Assembly: GCA_022652545.1 (NCBI GenBank) | Contig: JALCRM010000003.1 | Coordinates: forward strand, 142,885 to 206,884 | Direction of reading: 5' to 3' | DNA length: 64,000 bases | From: Lachnospiraceae bacterium | GTDB lineage: Bacteria; Bacillota; Clostridia; Lachnospirales; Lachnospiraceae | Translations under genes and position numbers: made by a program | In this document: positions 24,639 to 33,803 of the stretch, one piece after another | Numbering within the stretch: the first letter of the stretch is position 1 | How the letters are laid out: every line of letters starts with the position of its first letter | Notes under the pieces: model-generated | Database searches by the model: none | Told to the model about the DNA's origin: nothing | Seen by the model: only the letters and a program-made list of their open reading frames with translations

Positions 24639-26927
24639 ATGGAAGAGATCAAAGGGTACGTCTCGGATATTATCTTCCGCAATGAAGACAATCTCTATAC
24701 CGTTTTTGAGATCACGACCGTTGACGGAACATTGACATGCACCGGCAGCCCGGCCTCCGTCAGTGTGGGGGAAAGCTGTGTCCTGACAGGCGAATACCGG
24801 GAACATCCGGTGTACGGCCTTCAGTTTCACATGGCATCCTACCGTTCCGCGCCCCCGGAAGGGGCGGCAGCGGCACAGCGCTATCTTGCCTCCGGCGCAG
24901 TAAAGGGCATCGGCGCAGCTCTCGCAGCGCGCATTGTGAAAAAGTTCGGCGATGATACGCTGAAGATCATGGAAGAGCAGCCGGAGAGACTGTCCGAAGT
25001 GAAGGGGATCAGCGAGAACGGCGCGCGGGAGATCGCCGCCGTCATGGGAGAGCGCAGGGATCTGCGCGATGCCATGCTGTTCCTGCAGCGCTACGACATC
25101 GGGAACGCCCTCGCTGTACGCATATGGAAGACCTACGGCATGGCCATGTACGGGATCCTGCGTGAGAACCCGTACAGGCTGGCAGAGGACGTGGACGGTG
25201 TGGGCTTTGTCAGGGCGGACGGGATCGCACGCCGCATCGGCATCCGGGCGGATTCCGAATACCGCATCCGCTGCGGGCTGCTGTATGTTTTGTCTGCCGC
25301 CATGGGAGAAGGCAGCAGCTGCCTGCTTTCCGAAGAACTGACCGCGCGCGCGTCTGACCTGCTCGATGTTTCTACGGAAGAAACGGAAGTGCAGCTGGAA
25401 AATCTCAGCATGGACCGCCGCATCGTGCGCAGGCAGACAGCGGACGGCACTCTCGTGTTTTCCGCGCAGGCTTATTCCACGGAGCAGGCGATCGCGCATC
25501 TTCTGCTCGATCTGAATGCCGCGGAGCCGGAAGGCTGTGCGGCGCCGGGCACCGGGGACGAATGTATCCGGAGCCTGGAAGCAGCGGAAGGGATCACTCT
25601 GGACGGGATCCAGCGCGAAGCGGTCCTCGCCGCGGCAGAGCATTCGGTCCTGCTGATCACAGGCGGGCCGGGCACGGGCAAAACAACTACGATCAATACG
25701 ATCATCCGATATTTCCGTGCACAGGAAATGGATGTCCTGCTGGCTGCCCCGACAGGCCGTGCAGCCAAGCGCATGGCGGATGCAACGGGTTTTGAGGCTT
25801 CGACCATCCACCGCATGCTCGGCGTAAGGGCAATGAACAGGGAAACGGCAGCGGGAGAACGGGCGCAGGGCGACGGGACAGGCGGAGGCGCCGGCTTCAC
25901 CGTCTTTGAAAAAGGGAAGGACGATCCGCTGGAAGCGGATGTGATCATTATCGACGAGATGTCCATGGTGGACATGAACCTCTTCCGCTCGCTGCTGGAA
26001 GCGGTCGTGCCCGGAACGCGCCTCATCATGGTCGGAGATGCGGACCAGCTGCCCAGCGTGGGGCCCGGACGCGTACTGCAGGATCTTCTCGAGAGCGGGG
26101 CGTTTCCCTGCATCCGCCTGAAAAAGATCTTCAGGCAGGCCGCCGAAAGCGATATTGTCATGAATGCGCACCGGATCAACGAAGGCCAGCCTGTCCGGAT
26201 GGACAACAGAAGCAGGGATTTCTTCTTTCTTGAGAGAAGCGATCCGGCGGTGATCTGCAAGCACACGGTGCAGCTGCTGCGGGACAAGCTCCCGGGCTAT
26301 GTGCACTGCGCGTCCGGCGAGATCCAGGTGATCACGCCGATGCGCAAGGGCAGGCTGGGCGTGGAGCAGCTGAATGCGGCGCTGCAGGAAACACTCAACC
26401 CGCCGTCTGCGGACAAGGCCGAATACCGGCGGGGAGATGCGGTTTTCCGGGTCGGCGACAAGGTGATGCAGATCCGGAACAACTACCAGCTGGAGTGGGA
26501 AGTACGAGGCAATTTCGGCATTGCAGTCGACCGCGGGCAGGGCGTTTTTAACGGGGACTTCGGCGTCGTGAAATGTATTGACAATACCGCCAGGATCTTT
26601 ACCGTATGTTTTGACGAAGGCAGGGAGGCGGACTATCCCTTCGAAGACACGGACCAGCTGGAGCTGGCTTATGCCGTCACGGTCCATAAATCGCAGGGAT
26701 CGGAGTATCCGGCCGTGATCATGCCGCTGCTTTCCGGCCCGGCGGCGCTGATGACGCGCAACCTTCTCTACACCGCGGTAACACGGGCCAGAAAATGCGT
26801 CGTCATTCTGGGCTCCTGCGAACAGGTGGAGAGAATGATCGCAAACGCCGGGCAGAACGGGCGGCGCACAGGGCTGCAGGAAAGCATACGCGCGTATCAG
26901 TCCGCAATGCGGGAGGAGACGCCGTGA
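24639..26927 (+). CDS. recD2: RecD2-type (RecD-like) 5'-3' DNA helicase
   Basis: An SF1B helicase of 762 residues. It has an N-terminal OB-like region, helix-hairpin-helix motifs (VKGIGAALAARIV, VKGISENGAREIA), Walker A GGPGTGKTTT (about residue 345), IIDEMSMVD as motif II and motif VI TAVTRARKCV, with a HKSQGSEYP motif V/Va. RecD2 acts without RecBC in replication fork and mismatch-linked repair. The ATG at 24639 has only a weak AGG upstream. It overlaps comFC. Confidence 0.93.
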   Translation: MEEIKGYVSDIIFRNEDNLYTVFEITTVDGTLTCTGSPASVSVGESCVLTGEYREHPVYGLQFHMASYRSAPPEGAAAAQRYLASGAVKGIGAALAARIVKKFGDDTLKIMEEQPERLSEVKGISENGAREIAAVMGERRDLRDAMLFLQRYDIGNALAVRIWKTYGMAMYGILRENPYRLAEDVDGVGFVRADGIARRIGIRADSEYRIRCGLLYVLSAAMGEGSSCLLSEELTARASDLLDVSTEETEVQLENLSMDRRIVRRQTADGTLVFSAQAYSTEQAIAHLLLDLNAAEPEGCAAPGTGDECIRSLEAAEGITLDGIQREAVLAAAEHSVLLITGGPGTGKTTTINTIIRYFRAQEMDVLLAAPTGRAAKRMADATGFEASTIHRMLGVRAMNRETAAGERAQGDGTGGGAGFTVFEKGKDDPLEADVIIIDEMSMVDMNLFRSLLEAVVPGTRLIMVGDADQLPSVGPGRVLQDLLESGAFPCIRLKKIFRQAAESDIVMNAHRINEGQPVRMDNRSRDFFFLERSDPAVICKHTVQLLRDKLPGYVHCASGEIQVITPMRKGRLGVEQLNAALQETLNPPSADKAEYRRGDAVFRVGDKVMQIRNNYQLEWEVRGNFGIAVDRGQGVFNGDFGVVKCIDNTARIFTVCFDEGREADYPFEDTDQLELAYAVTVHKSQGSEYPAVIMPLLSGPAALMTRNLLYTAVTRARKCVVILGSCEQVERMIANAGQNGRRTGLQESIRAYQSAMREETP

Positions 26928-27706
26928 AAAGCGACCTGTCCTTTGCGGAAAAGTATCCCGCATGCAGGAAGGCTGCGGGACTGCTGACAGATCTTCTGTT
27001 TCCGCGGCGCTGCCCCGTCTGCGACAGGCCGGTGCAGCCGTTCGGAGCGCTGATCTGCGGATCCTGCCGCGACAGGCCCGTGAGGATAGGCGGGGCGACA
27101 TGCCGGCGCTGCGGCAAGATGCTGCAGGACGCCCGCACGGAGTACTGCCGCGACTGCGCGTCGATCCCGCACCGGTACCGGAAGGGCGCGGCGGTCTTTG
27201 CATACCGCAGCGTATCGGGCGCAGTCTATCGCTTCAAGTATGAGGGCAGGCGGGAATATGCCGATTACTTTGCCGGCGAGATGGCGGATCTGCTTAAGGA
27301 AAAGCTGCGCAGCGGCTATTTTGAACGTCCGGATCTCCTGATCCCGGTCCCGCTCTCGAAGGAGAGACTGCGGCGGCGCGGATACAATCAGAGCGGCCTT
27401 CTGGCGGAGTGCATGGCGAAAAGCACGGGCATCGCAGCGGAGACTGCTTCACTGTGCCGCATCCGCAATACAAAGCCGATGAAAGAAATGGACCTTTCCG
27501 ACCGGCGCAGCAATCTAAACGGGGCTTTTCATGTATACGGAAATGCGGTAAAATGTAAAAAAATATTGATTATCGATGATATTTATACCACCGGAGCAAC
27601 GATCGATGCCTGTGCCGAAGCTCTGTACGGAGCCGGCGCTTCCTCGGTCTGTTTTATGACTCTGGCAATCGGGGTACAGGCAGAGAGGCCGGAGTATGCT
27701 CAATGA
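26924..27706 (+). CDS. comFC: ComFC-family phosphoribosyltransferase-like protein
   Basis: A 260-residue ComF protein. The N-terminal zinc-binding part (CPVCDRP, CGSCRDR, CRRCGK, CRDCAS) is followed by a phosphoribosyltransferase fold with the PRPP motif IIDDIYTTGATID. ComFC is needed for DNA uptake in transformable Firmicutes and is widespread in others; its reaction is unknown. GTG 26924 has GGGAGGAG upstream and overlaps the recD2 stop, so it is translationally coupled. The comFA helicase that often precedes comFC is absent here. Confidence 0.9.
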   Translation: MKSDLSFAEKYPACRKAAGLLTDLLFPRRCPVCDRPVQPFGALICGSCRDRPVRIGGATCRRCGKMLQDARTEYCRDCASIPHRYRKGAAVFAYRSVSGAVYRFKYEGRREYADYFAGEMADLLKEKLRSGYFERPDLLIPVPLSKERLRRRGYNQSGLLAECMAKSTGIAAETASLCRIRNTKPMKEMDLSDRRSNLNGAFHVYGNAVKCKKILIIDDIYTTGATIDACAEALYGAGASSVCFMTLAIGVQAERPEYAQ

Positions 27707-28091
27707 GGAAAAGATCCGCCTGATGACGCGGCTGGCGCTTTATGAGAAGAACCAGCTGAAAGAAGACGAGACGGCGGAGAACTATTTTAAAACGGACTAC
27801 ATTTCAAAACAGCTGCTGGGCTCGCTGGTGAGCGGGACGATCGCATTTCTGGTCGCGGCGGGAGCATATGCAGCCTATAATTTCGATATAATCATGCTGA
27901 GCATCTATTCCGCGGACGTCAAAGGGCTTCTGCGGCAGGTGCTTTTTGATTATGTTCTTTTCATGGCGGCTTTTCTGCTGATCACCTGGGTTATATATGC
28001 GGCACGCTACCGGAAATCCAGAAGAGGGCTTCACAGATATTTTTCCGCGCTGAAAAAACTGCTGCGCGGCTACGGGGAGGACCCGGAATGA
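27696..28091 (+). CDS. Small membrane protein of unknown function
   Basis: I do not recognise a named family. The 131-residue protein has a charged N-terminal 40 residues, two membrane segments (about 42-62 and 88-108) and a basic C-terminal tail (RYRKSRRGLHRYFSALKKLLRG), which puts both ends in the cytosol. It overlaps comFC by 11 bases and the next gene by 4, so it is translated with the polytopic membrane protein that follows. The position just upstream of cdaA suggests a link to c-di-AMP or envelope control, but this is guesswork. Confidence 0.75.
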   Translation: MLNEEKIRLMTRLALYEKNQLKEDETAENYFKTDYISKQLLGSLVSGTIAFLVAAGAYAAYNFDIIMLSIYSADVKGLLRQVLFDYVLFMAAFLLITWVIYAARYRKSRRGLHRYFSALKKLLRGYGEDPE

Positions 28092-29188
28092 CGACATTAC
28101 TGGAGATACGAGAATACATCAAGGGGCTTTACGCAAGGTTCGGTGCCGTTCTGACACCCATTGCCCGCTTTGCGGTAGCGCTGATCGCTCTCGGCATGAT
28201 CAATTCCGGGATCGGTTACAATGAGACGCTGAAGGGCGCGCTGCCGACGGTCATCGTGGCGCTGTTCTGCGCGCTGATCCCCGCCAATGCAGGCTGTGCA
28301 CTGATCGCTGTGGTCATACTGGTGCATATGTATTCCCTTTCCCTGCTTGCACTGGGATTTACGGCAATGCTGTTCCTGCTGCTTTTCCTTCTCTATTTCC
28401 GTTTCACACCCAGGACAGGCATCCTGGTCGTCCTGACGCCGGTCTGTCTGAAGCTGGGTATTCCGTATGTCGTTCCGCTTTCCGCGGGCCTGTTTACGGC
28501 CCCGGAATCCGCACTCAGCATCGTGGTGGGCGTAGTTGTCTACTATTATCTTGTGTTCATCGGCGGCAGCGGCGCGACAACCGGCACCGGCAGCGTGGAT
28601 CAGATCCTGACGTCGCTGCGGAGCCTCATGGACGGGATCGCCGGGAACCACAGCATGATCATCATGGCCCTGACGCTGGCTGTGGGCGCGGTCATTGTCT
28701 GCTATGTCCGCAGGCTGCGCATCGCGCATGCCTGGTCTGTAGCGGTCGCAGTCTCTTCCGTCGTCATGCTGATCGTCCTTTTTGCGGGCGACATAGCCTA
28801 TAACACCGGCATGTCCATCGGGATGGCATTCCTCGGAATGATCGTTTCGGCGGGCATTGCGGAAGTGCTGGTCTTCTTCTTTTTCAATATGGATTATTCA
28901 CGCATTGAGAGCGTGCAGTTCCAGGACGATGATTATTACTATTACGTCAAAGCTGTTCCCAAGGTGACGCTGGCGGCAAAGTCGCATACGGTCCAGCGCT
29001 TCAGCGGCCCCGAGGCGGAGGAAGACGGTATATATTACAACGGGCCGGATGATTTCGATTACCAGAATATCGACGAGGATGCCGACCGGAGCGACAGACC
29101 GGAGGACGGCGGAGAAAGCGGAGACGGCAGAGAAAGCCGCGGCAGCAGAGACAGCGGAAACAGCGGAGACGACAGGCCCGGTGAATGA
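28088..29188 (+). CDS. Polytopic membrane protein of unknown function
   Basis: 366 residues with about eight membrane segments between residues 20 and 280. A cytosolic tail follows, containing an aromatic acidic patch (FQDDDYYYYVKAVPK) and ending in an Asp/Glu/Gly/Ser/Arg-rich disordered stretch. The tail's DNA is a purine-rich near-repeat (29100-29180). I recognise no transporter signature. It overlaps the preceding small membrane protein gene by ATGA and sits 59 bases before cdaA, so the two unknowns and the cdaA-cdaR-glmM group are probably one operon. Confidence 0.75.
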   Translation: MTTLLEIREYIKGLYARFGAVLTPIARFAVALIALGMINSGIGYNETLKGALPTVIVALFCALIPANAGCALIAVVILVHMYSLSLLALGFTAMLFLLLFLLYFRFTPRTGILVVLTPVCLKLGIPYVVPLSAGLFTAPESALSIVVGVVVYYYLVFIGGSGATTGTGSVDQILTSLRSLMDGIAGNHSMIIMALTLAVGAVIVCYVRRLRIAHAWSVAVAVSSVVMLIVLFAGDIAYNTGMSIGMAFLGMIVSAGIAEVLVFFFFNMDYSRIESVQFQDDDYYYYVKAVPKVTLAAKSHTVQRFSGPEAEEDGIYYNGPDDFDYQNIDEDADRSDRPEDGGESGDGRESRGSRDSGNSGDDRPGE

Positions 29189-29247
29189 CCGGCTGCCGGA
29201 ACGGCTCCTGACGGAGCGCGGGACGGCGGCCCTGCAGAAAGGCATGC

Positions 29248-30177
29248 ATGCAGGAACTGATCAGGCGGATAGAAAATTATCTGACAAATGTACAGAGCTT
29301 GCCGAAAATGCGGCTGACGGATTTTATCGAGATCCTGATCATCGCGTTTCTGCTTTACCACATCATGCTCTGGCTCAAGCATACCCGTGCGTGGGCCCTT
29401 TTCAAGGGACTTATCGTGATCGGCGTCTTTATTGTTATTGCGGAGATCTTCCACATGTCCACGATCCTGTGGATCGTACGGAATGTCATGGGGATCGCCG
29501 TCATCGCGATCGTCATCATCCTGCAGCCCGAACTGAGAAAGGCGCTGGAGGAACTGGGACAGAAAAACATACTGGCGGCGTTCATCACCAACAGCGGGCG
29601 CTCTCATATCGAAGGCCTCTTTTCCGACCATACGCTGAATGAGATCGTACGCGCCAGCGTGGAGATGGCCAAGATCCGCACCGGTGCGCTGATCGTCATC
29701 GAAAAAGACACTACTCTGCGGGATTACGAACGCACAGGCATCGACGTCGATGCCATCGTGAGCAGCCAGCTCCTGATCAATATTTTTGAAAAGAACACGC
29801 CTCTTCACGACGGCGCTGTGATCATACGCGGCGACCGCGTTATTTCTGCGACCTGCTACCTGCCGCTTTCAGAGAACAGACTCGACAAGGACCTGGGCAC
29901 CAGGCATCGCGCGGGTGTCGGTATTTCGGAAGTGACGGATTCCCTCACGATCATCGTTTCCGAGGAAACCGGCAACATCAGCACAGCGTACCGGGGCAGG
30001 CTGGACCGCGCCGTCGGACAGGCAAAACTGAAGGAGACGCTGATGCATTTCCAGCACCATGAAATGGAAGGGGAAACAGGTGTTTCATTCTTCGGTATGA
30101 ACCGGAAGGACGACCCGGCGAAGCCGAACGACCAGAAAGGGCACGATGAAGGAAAAAAAGAAGCCGGATCTGTTTGA
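29248..30177 (+). CDS. cdaA: Diadenylate cyclase CdaA
   Basis: Makes cyclic di-AMP from two ATP. Three N-terminal membrane segments (residues about 25-90) precede a short coiled region and the DAC domain with catalytic motifs LHDGAVII and GTRHRAGVG, both intact. The 309 residues include a hydrophilic Asp/Lys-rich C-terminal extension of about 30 residues. GAAAGG lies 5 bases before ATG 29248. It overlaps cdaR by 32 bases, and glmM follows, the standard cdaA-cdaR-glmM order. CdaR and GlmM are known regulators of CdaA. Confidence 0.95.
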   Translation: MQELIRRIENYLTNVQSLPKMRLTDFIEILIIAFLLYHIMLWLKHTRAWALFKGLIVIGVFIVIAEIFHMSTILWIVRNVMGIAVIAIVIILQPELRKALEELGQKNILAAFITNSGRSHIEGLFSDHTLNEIVRASVEMAKIRTGALIVIEKDTTLRDYERTGIDVDAIVSSQLLINIFEKNTPLHDGAVIIRGDRVISATCYLPLSENRLDKDLGTRHRAGVGISEVTDSLTIIVSEETGNISTAYRGRLDRAVGQAKLKETLMHFQHHEMEGETGVSFFGMNRKDDPAKPNDQKGHDEGKKEAGSV

Positions 30178-31504
30178 AAATCTGGGGCTCCGGATCATAG
30201 CACTCATCGCGGCCGTCATCACCTGGCTGCTGGTGACGAACATCAATGATCCCGTGACCTATATGCAGTTTTACAATGTACCCGTAAAGATCCTGAACAC
30301 GGCTCTCATCACGGACCAGGGGGATGTATATACCGTACTGGACGACAGCGATGTGATCCCCGTGGTCACGGTCACCGCACCGCGCTCGATCATCGATGCC
30401 CTGGGTGAAGAAAATATCATCGCAACGGCAGACGTAAAGAACCTTTCCTCCCTGAACACGGTCTCGATCTCCCTGACCACGAACAAGTACTACAACAAAA
30501 TAACGAGCATCAAGGGAAGCATCGATACGGTGCGCCTTTCCGTGGAGAGCAAGTCCACTTCGATTTTTGCCCTGAATTACGAAGTAAAGGGCAAGCCGGC
30601 AGACGGCTATGTACAGGGCGATGTGACGCTTGACCAGAACCAGGTGCGCATTTCCGGCCCTGCGTCCGTTGTCTCCGGGATCAGCAAGGCCGTGGCTTCC
30701 GTGGATATCGGAGGTGCTTCCGCCACCATTACGACCAGCGTGGACGTGAAGCTGTACGATGCCGCCGGCAACGCCGTGGATACCGAGTCACTTATCATGA
30801 ACATCAGCAGTGTGAAGATGACCGTGACCATACTGCCGACCAAGGATGTCACCGTGACAGGCAAGGCACAGGGCACACCTGCGGACGGCTATCTTCTGAC
30901 AGGCAAGGTCACGTTCGACCCGGAGACGGTGAAGCTGGCCGGGAGAGCGTCCGTACTCGCTTCTGCGGAAGCGATCGATATTCCTGCGGATGTGCTCGAT
31001 GCCACAGGGGCGACGGGCGATACGGAAAAGACGATCAATATCAAGCCCTATCTGCCGGAGAACACTTCCTTTGCCGACAAGGACTTCGACGGTACGGTGA
31101 AGGCGGTGATCGGTGTAGAGGCAGCGTCTGCAAAGGTATTTGAGATCGATCCGGCGGAGATCGCCCTGCGCAACGTGCCGGACGGGTGCACTGCGGAGAT
31201 CACCGCGGGGGCGGATGAGCATGGCAACGCAGCCACAAAAGAGGACATGAAGAAACTCAGTGTCACGCTGAGCGGCCTGGCTTCCGTTCTGGATGGCATG
31301 AGCGTATCCGATCTTTCGCCGTATGTCGATGTCGGCAAGCTGGCGGGAGGCGGAAAGAGCGGTGTATACAGTACGGAAGTGTCGTATTTTCTTCCCGAAT
31401 TCGTTACGGCGGCAGACAGGATCCGGGTGGCGGTCACGGTGAACAACGCAGCGGATGCTGCGGCACAGGACAGCTCTGCTTCAGGAAGCAGCACCGGCGG
31501 CTGA
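30146..31504 (+). CDS. cdaR: CdaR (YbbR-domain) regulator of CdaA
   Basis: A 452-residue protein anchored by one N-terminal membrane segment (about residues 16-34, ALIAAVITWLLV), with an extracytoplasmic chain of YbbR repeats. Repeated elements such as YVQGDVTLDQNQVRISGPASVV and YLLTGKVTFDPETVKLAGRASVL (given here only as the pattern G-Y, V, T, D, V, I/L-x-G) recur at about residues 150 and 245. CdaR binds CdaA and tunes c-di-AMP synthesis. The start lies inside cdaA's 3' end. Confidence 0.92.
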   Translation: MKEKKKPDLFENLGLRIIALIAAVITWLLVTNINDPVTYMQFYNVPVKILNTALITDQGDVYTVLDDSDVIPVVTVTAPRSIIDALGEENIIATADVKNLSSLNTVSISLTTNKYYNKITSIKGSIDTVRLSVESKSTSIFALNYEVKGKPADGYVQGDVTLDQNQVRISGPASVVSGISKAVASVDIGGASATITTSVDVKLYDAAGNAVDTESLIMNISSVKMTVTILPTKDVTVTGKAQGTPADGYLLTGKVTFDPETVKLAGRASVLASAEAIDIPADVLDATGATGDTEKTINIKPYLPENTSFADKDFDGTVKAVIGVEAASAKVFEIDPAEIALRNVPDGCTAEITAGADEHGNAATKEDMKKLSVTLSGLASVLDGMSVSDLSPYVDVGKLAGGGKSGVYSTEVSYFLPEFVTAADRIRVAVTVNNAADAAAQDSSASGSSTGG

Positions 31505-31535
31505 AGCCGGAATCTTTATCACGGAGGAAAATTCA

Positions 31536-32885
31536 ATGTCACGTTTGTTCGGAACGGACGGCGTGCGGGGGGTCGCAAACAGCGAACTTACGCCGCTGCT
31601 GTCCATGCAGCTGGGGGAAGCGGGCGCCTATGTGCTGTCAAAACAGAATGCACATCAGCCGCTGATCCTTGTAGGATGCGATACCAGGATCTCGGGAGAC
31701 ATGCTGAGCAGCGCCCTGATGGCAGGTGCCTGTTCTGTCGGCGCCAATGTCGTGTTTCTAGGCATTCTGCCCACACCGGCAGTGGCATACCTGGTAAAGA
31801 AGCACCGTGCGGATGCGGGTGTCGTGATCTCGGCATCCCACAATCCCATGGAATTCAACGGCATCAAGTTTTTTGACGGGGAGGGCTTCAAACTCCCGGA
31901 TTCGACCGAGGATGAGATCGAAGCCGAGATCCGCTCCGGGATGCAGGACATTGTCTTTCCGACCGGAGAAGGCGTCGGGAAGATTACCTATGATTTTGAA
32001 ATGCGCAGGGAGTATATCGACCATGCGCTGGAGACCGTAAAAGTGGACCTGACAGGCCTCAAACTGGTCATGGACTGCGCGGAAGGCGCCTCCGCATGCA
32101 CCAATGCGGAAGCGGTACGCAGACTGGGCGCGGATCTGGTCACGATCCACTGCGCGCCGACAGGCACCAACATCAACAGGAACTGCGGTTCCACCCACCT
32201 TTCGGACCTGCGGAAGAAGGTCGTGGAGGAAGGCGCCGCGGCCGGTCTGGCGTTTGACGGTGATGCGGACCGGTTCCTTGCGGTGGATGAAAAGGGCCAT
32301 GAGGTAAACGGCGATCAGATCATGGCGATCGTGGGCCGGTCCATGAAACAGAAGGGCGAACTCAGCAAGGATACGGTCGTCGTGACGGTCATGAGCAACC
32401 TCGGTTTCTTCCAGATGGGGGAACGCGAGGGACTGCATATTGAAAAGACGAAGGTCGGGGACCGCTATGTGCTGGAGCGTATGCAGGAGATCGGCGCCAA
32501 CCTCGGCGGCGAACAGTCCGGACATGTCATTTACCTCGCGGAAAATACCACAGGCGACGGCCTGCTTTCCGCACTGCACCTTCTGCAGGTCATGCAGGAG
32601 ACCGGGAAACCCCTGTCCGAACTGGCATCCGTCTGTGAGGTACTGCCGCAGGCCCTCGTCAATGCCCATGTCGCGCCGGAAAAGCGGGATCACTATCTGG
32701 ACTATCCGGAAGTGGCGGAAGCCTGCCGGAAGCTGGAGCAGAAGTTTGCCGGGGACGGCAGGGTACTGATCCGCCCGTCCGGAACGGAGCCGCTTGTGCG
32801 TGTCATGATCGAGGGACGGGACCAGGCACTGATCCATGAGGAGGCCAGGAAACTGGCCGATCTGATAGAAAAGGTCATGGCCTGA
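31536..32885 (+). CDS. glmM: Phosphoglucosamine mutase
   Basis: Converts glucosamine-6-phosphate to glucosamine-1-phosphate for UDP-GlcNAc and hence peptidoglycan. The 449-residue protein shows the start MSRLFGTDGVRG, the phosphoserine loop ISASHNPMEFNG, the metal loop FDGDADR and the phosphate-binding RPSGTEPLVRVM. ACGGAGGAAA precedes ATG 31536. It lies 31 bases after cdaR. GlmM of other Firmicutes also inhibits CdaA, so the operon joins wall precursor supply to c-di-AMP. Confidence 0.97.
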   Translation: MSRLFGTDGVRGVANSELTPLLSMQLGEAGAYVLSKQNAHQPLILVGCDTRISGDMLSSALMAGACSVGANVVFLGILPTPAVAYLVKKHRADAGVVISASHNPMEFNGIKFFDGEGFKLPDSTEDEIEAEIRSGMQDIVFPTGEGVGKITYDFEMRREYIDHALETVKVDLTGLKLVMDCAEGASACTNAEAVRRLGADLVTIHCAPTGTNINRNCGSTHLSDLRKKVVEEGAAAGLAFDGDADRFLAVDEKGHEVNGDQIMAIVGRSMKQKGELSKDTVVVTVMSNLGFFQMGEREGLHIEKTKVGDRYVLERMQEIGANLGGEQSGHVIYLAENTTGDGLLSALHLLQVMQETGKPLSELASVCEVLPQALVNAHVAPEKRDHYLDYPEVAEACRKLEQKFAGDGRVLIRPSGTEPLVRVMIEGRDQALIHEEARKLADLIEKVMA

Positions 32886-32888
32886 TCA

Positions 32889-33803
32889 ATGGATTACAGA
32901 GCAATCACGCTGGATGACAGAAGTCTGATCGACAAATACGCCGGGTACGCGGAGGGATCCTGTCAGTATTCATTTCCCGCCATGTTCTGTCTGCAGGCAA
33001 AATACGGAGACAGCATCCGCGAGGAAAACGGCTGGCTGTATATTTTGCGCAGCAGGCTCGGCACCAGGCAGTATCGTACCTGCCTTTTTCCGCTGGGAGA
33101 GGGCGATCCTGCGGAACCGATCGTCAGGATCCTCGGGGAGGCGCGGAAGGAAGGGCGGCGGACACGCTTCCTGACCGCGACGAAGCGCCAGAGAGATATC
33201 CTGGACAGTCTGTATCCCGGAAGATTTTCCGCTTGTGAGGACAGGAGCCTGGCGGAGTACCTCTACGACAGGGAAAGGCTCGCCGGCCTGAGCGGGCACC
33301 AGCTTCACACGAGAAGAAAGGAATGCGAGCAGTTCCGGCTGACGTACGGGGGCAGGGCGGAGATACGGAATATATCGCCTGCCGACCTCCCGGAGATCAG
33401 GGAATTTCAGGCGAAGTGGATGGCGGAACACGGCACCGGTACCGAAAACAGCTATCTGCAGTATGAAAGCGAATCCACGGAGCTGGCTCTGGACAATTTC
33501 GAGGGGCTCGGCCTCAGGGGCATACTGATCAGGATCGACGGCAGCGTACGCGGATATTCTTTCGGCTATCTCATGACGCCGGATTATATGGACGGCCAGC
33601 ACGAAAAATGCGATACGTCCTGCCAGGGGATCTACAGCGTACTGAAACAGGCATTTGCGTGCGCGGCCGGCAGCGCAAAGTATATCAACTGGGAAGAGGA
33701 TCTCGGGATCCCGGGTCTGCGTCAGCATAAACTTTCCTACAGGCCGGATATCCTGCTGACAAAATATGTCATAAGTGAGGCGGCATCGGATGAACAGACT
33801 TGA
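32889..33803 (+). CDS. DUF2156 (LPG_synthase_C-like) GNAT-fold protein
   Basis: A 304-residue soluble protein related to the C-terminal aminoacyl-transfer domain of phosphatidylglycerol lysyltransferases (double GNAT fold). Typical segments are the ITLDDRSLIDKY start, LHTRRKECEQF and NWEEDLGIPGLRQHKLSYRP near the end. It lacks the membrane flippase of MprF, and its acceptor is unknown. It starts 3 bases after glmM without a clear Shine-Dalgarno sequence, suggesting coupling, and overlaps the following transporter gene by 14 bases. Confidence 0.78.
   Translation: MDYRAITLDDRSLIDKYAGYAEGSCQYSFPAMFCLQAKYGDSIREENGWLYILRSRLGTRQYRTCLFPLGEGDPAEPIVRILGEARKEGRRTRFLTATKRQRDILDSLYPGRFSACEDRSLAEYLYDRERLAGLSGHQLHTRRKECEQFRLTYGGRAEIRNISPADLPEIREFQAKWMAEHGTGTENSYLQYESESTELALDNFEGLGLRGILIRIDGSVRGYSFGYLMTPDYMDGQHEKCDTSCQGIYSVLKQAFACAAGSAKYINWEEDLGIPGLRQHKLSYRPDILLTKYVISEAASDEQT

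Noticed and set aside
24627-27203. 858-codon minus-strand open frame
   Set aside because: Antisense to recD2 and comFC, no recognisable domain, biased composition typical of a shadow frame.
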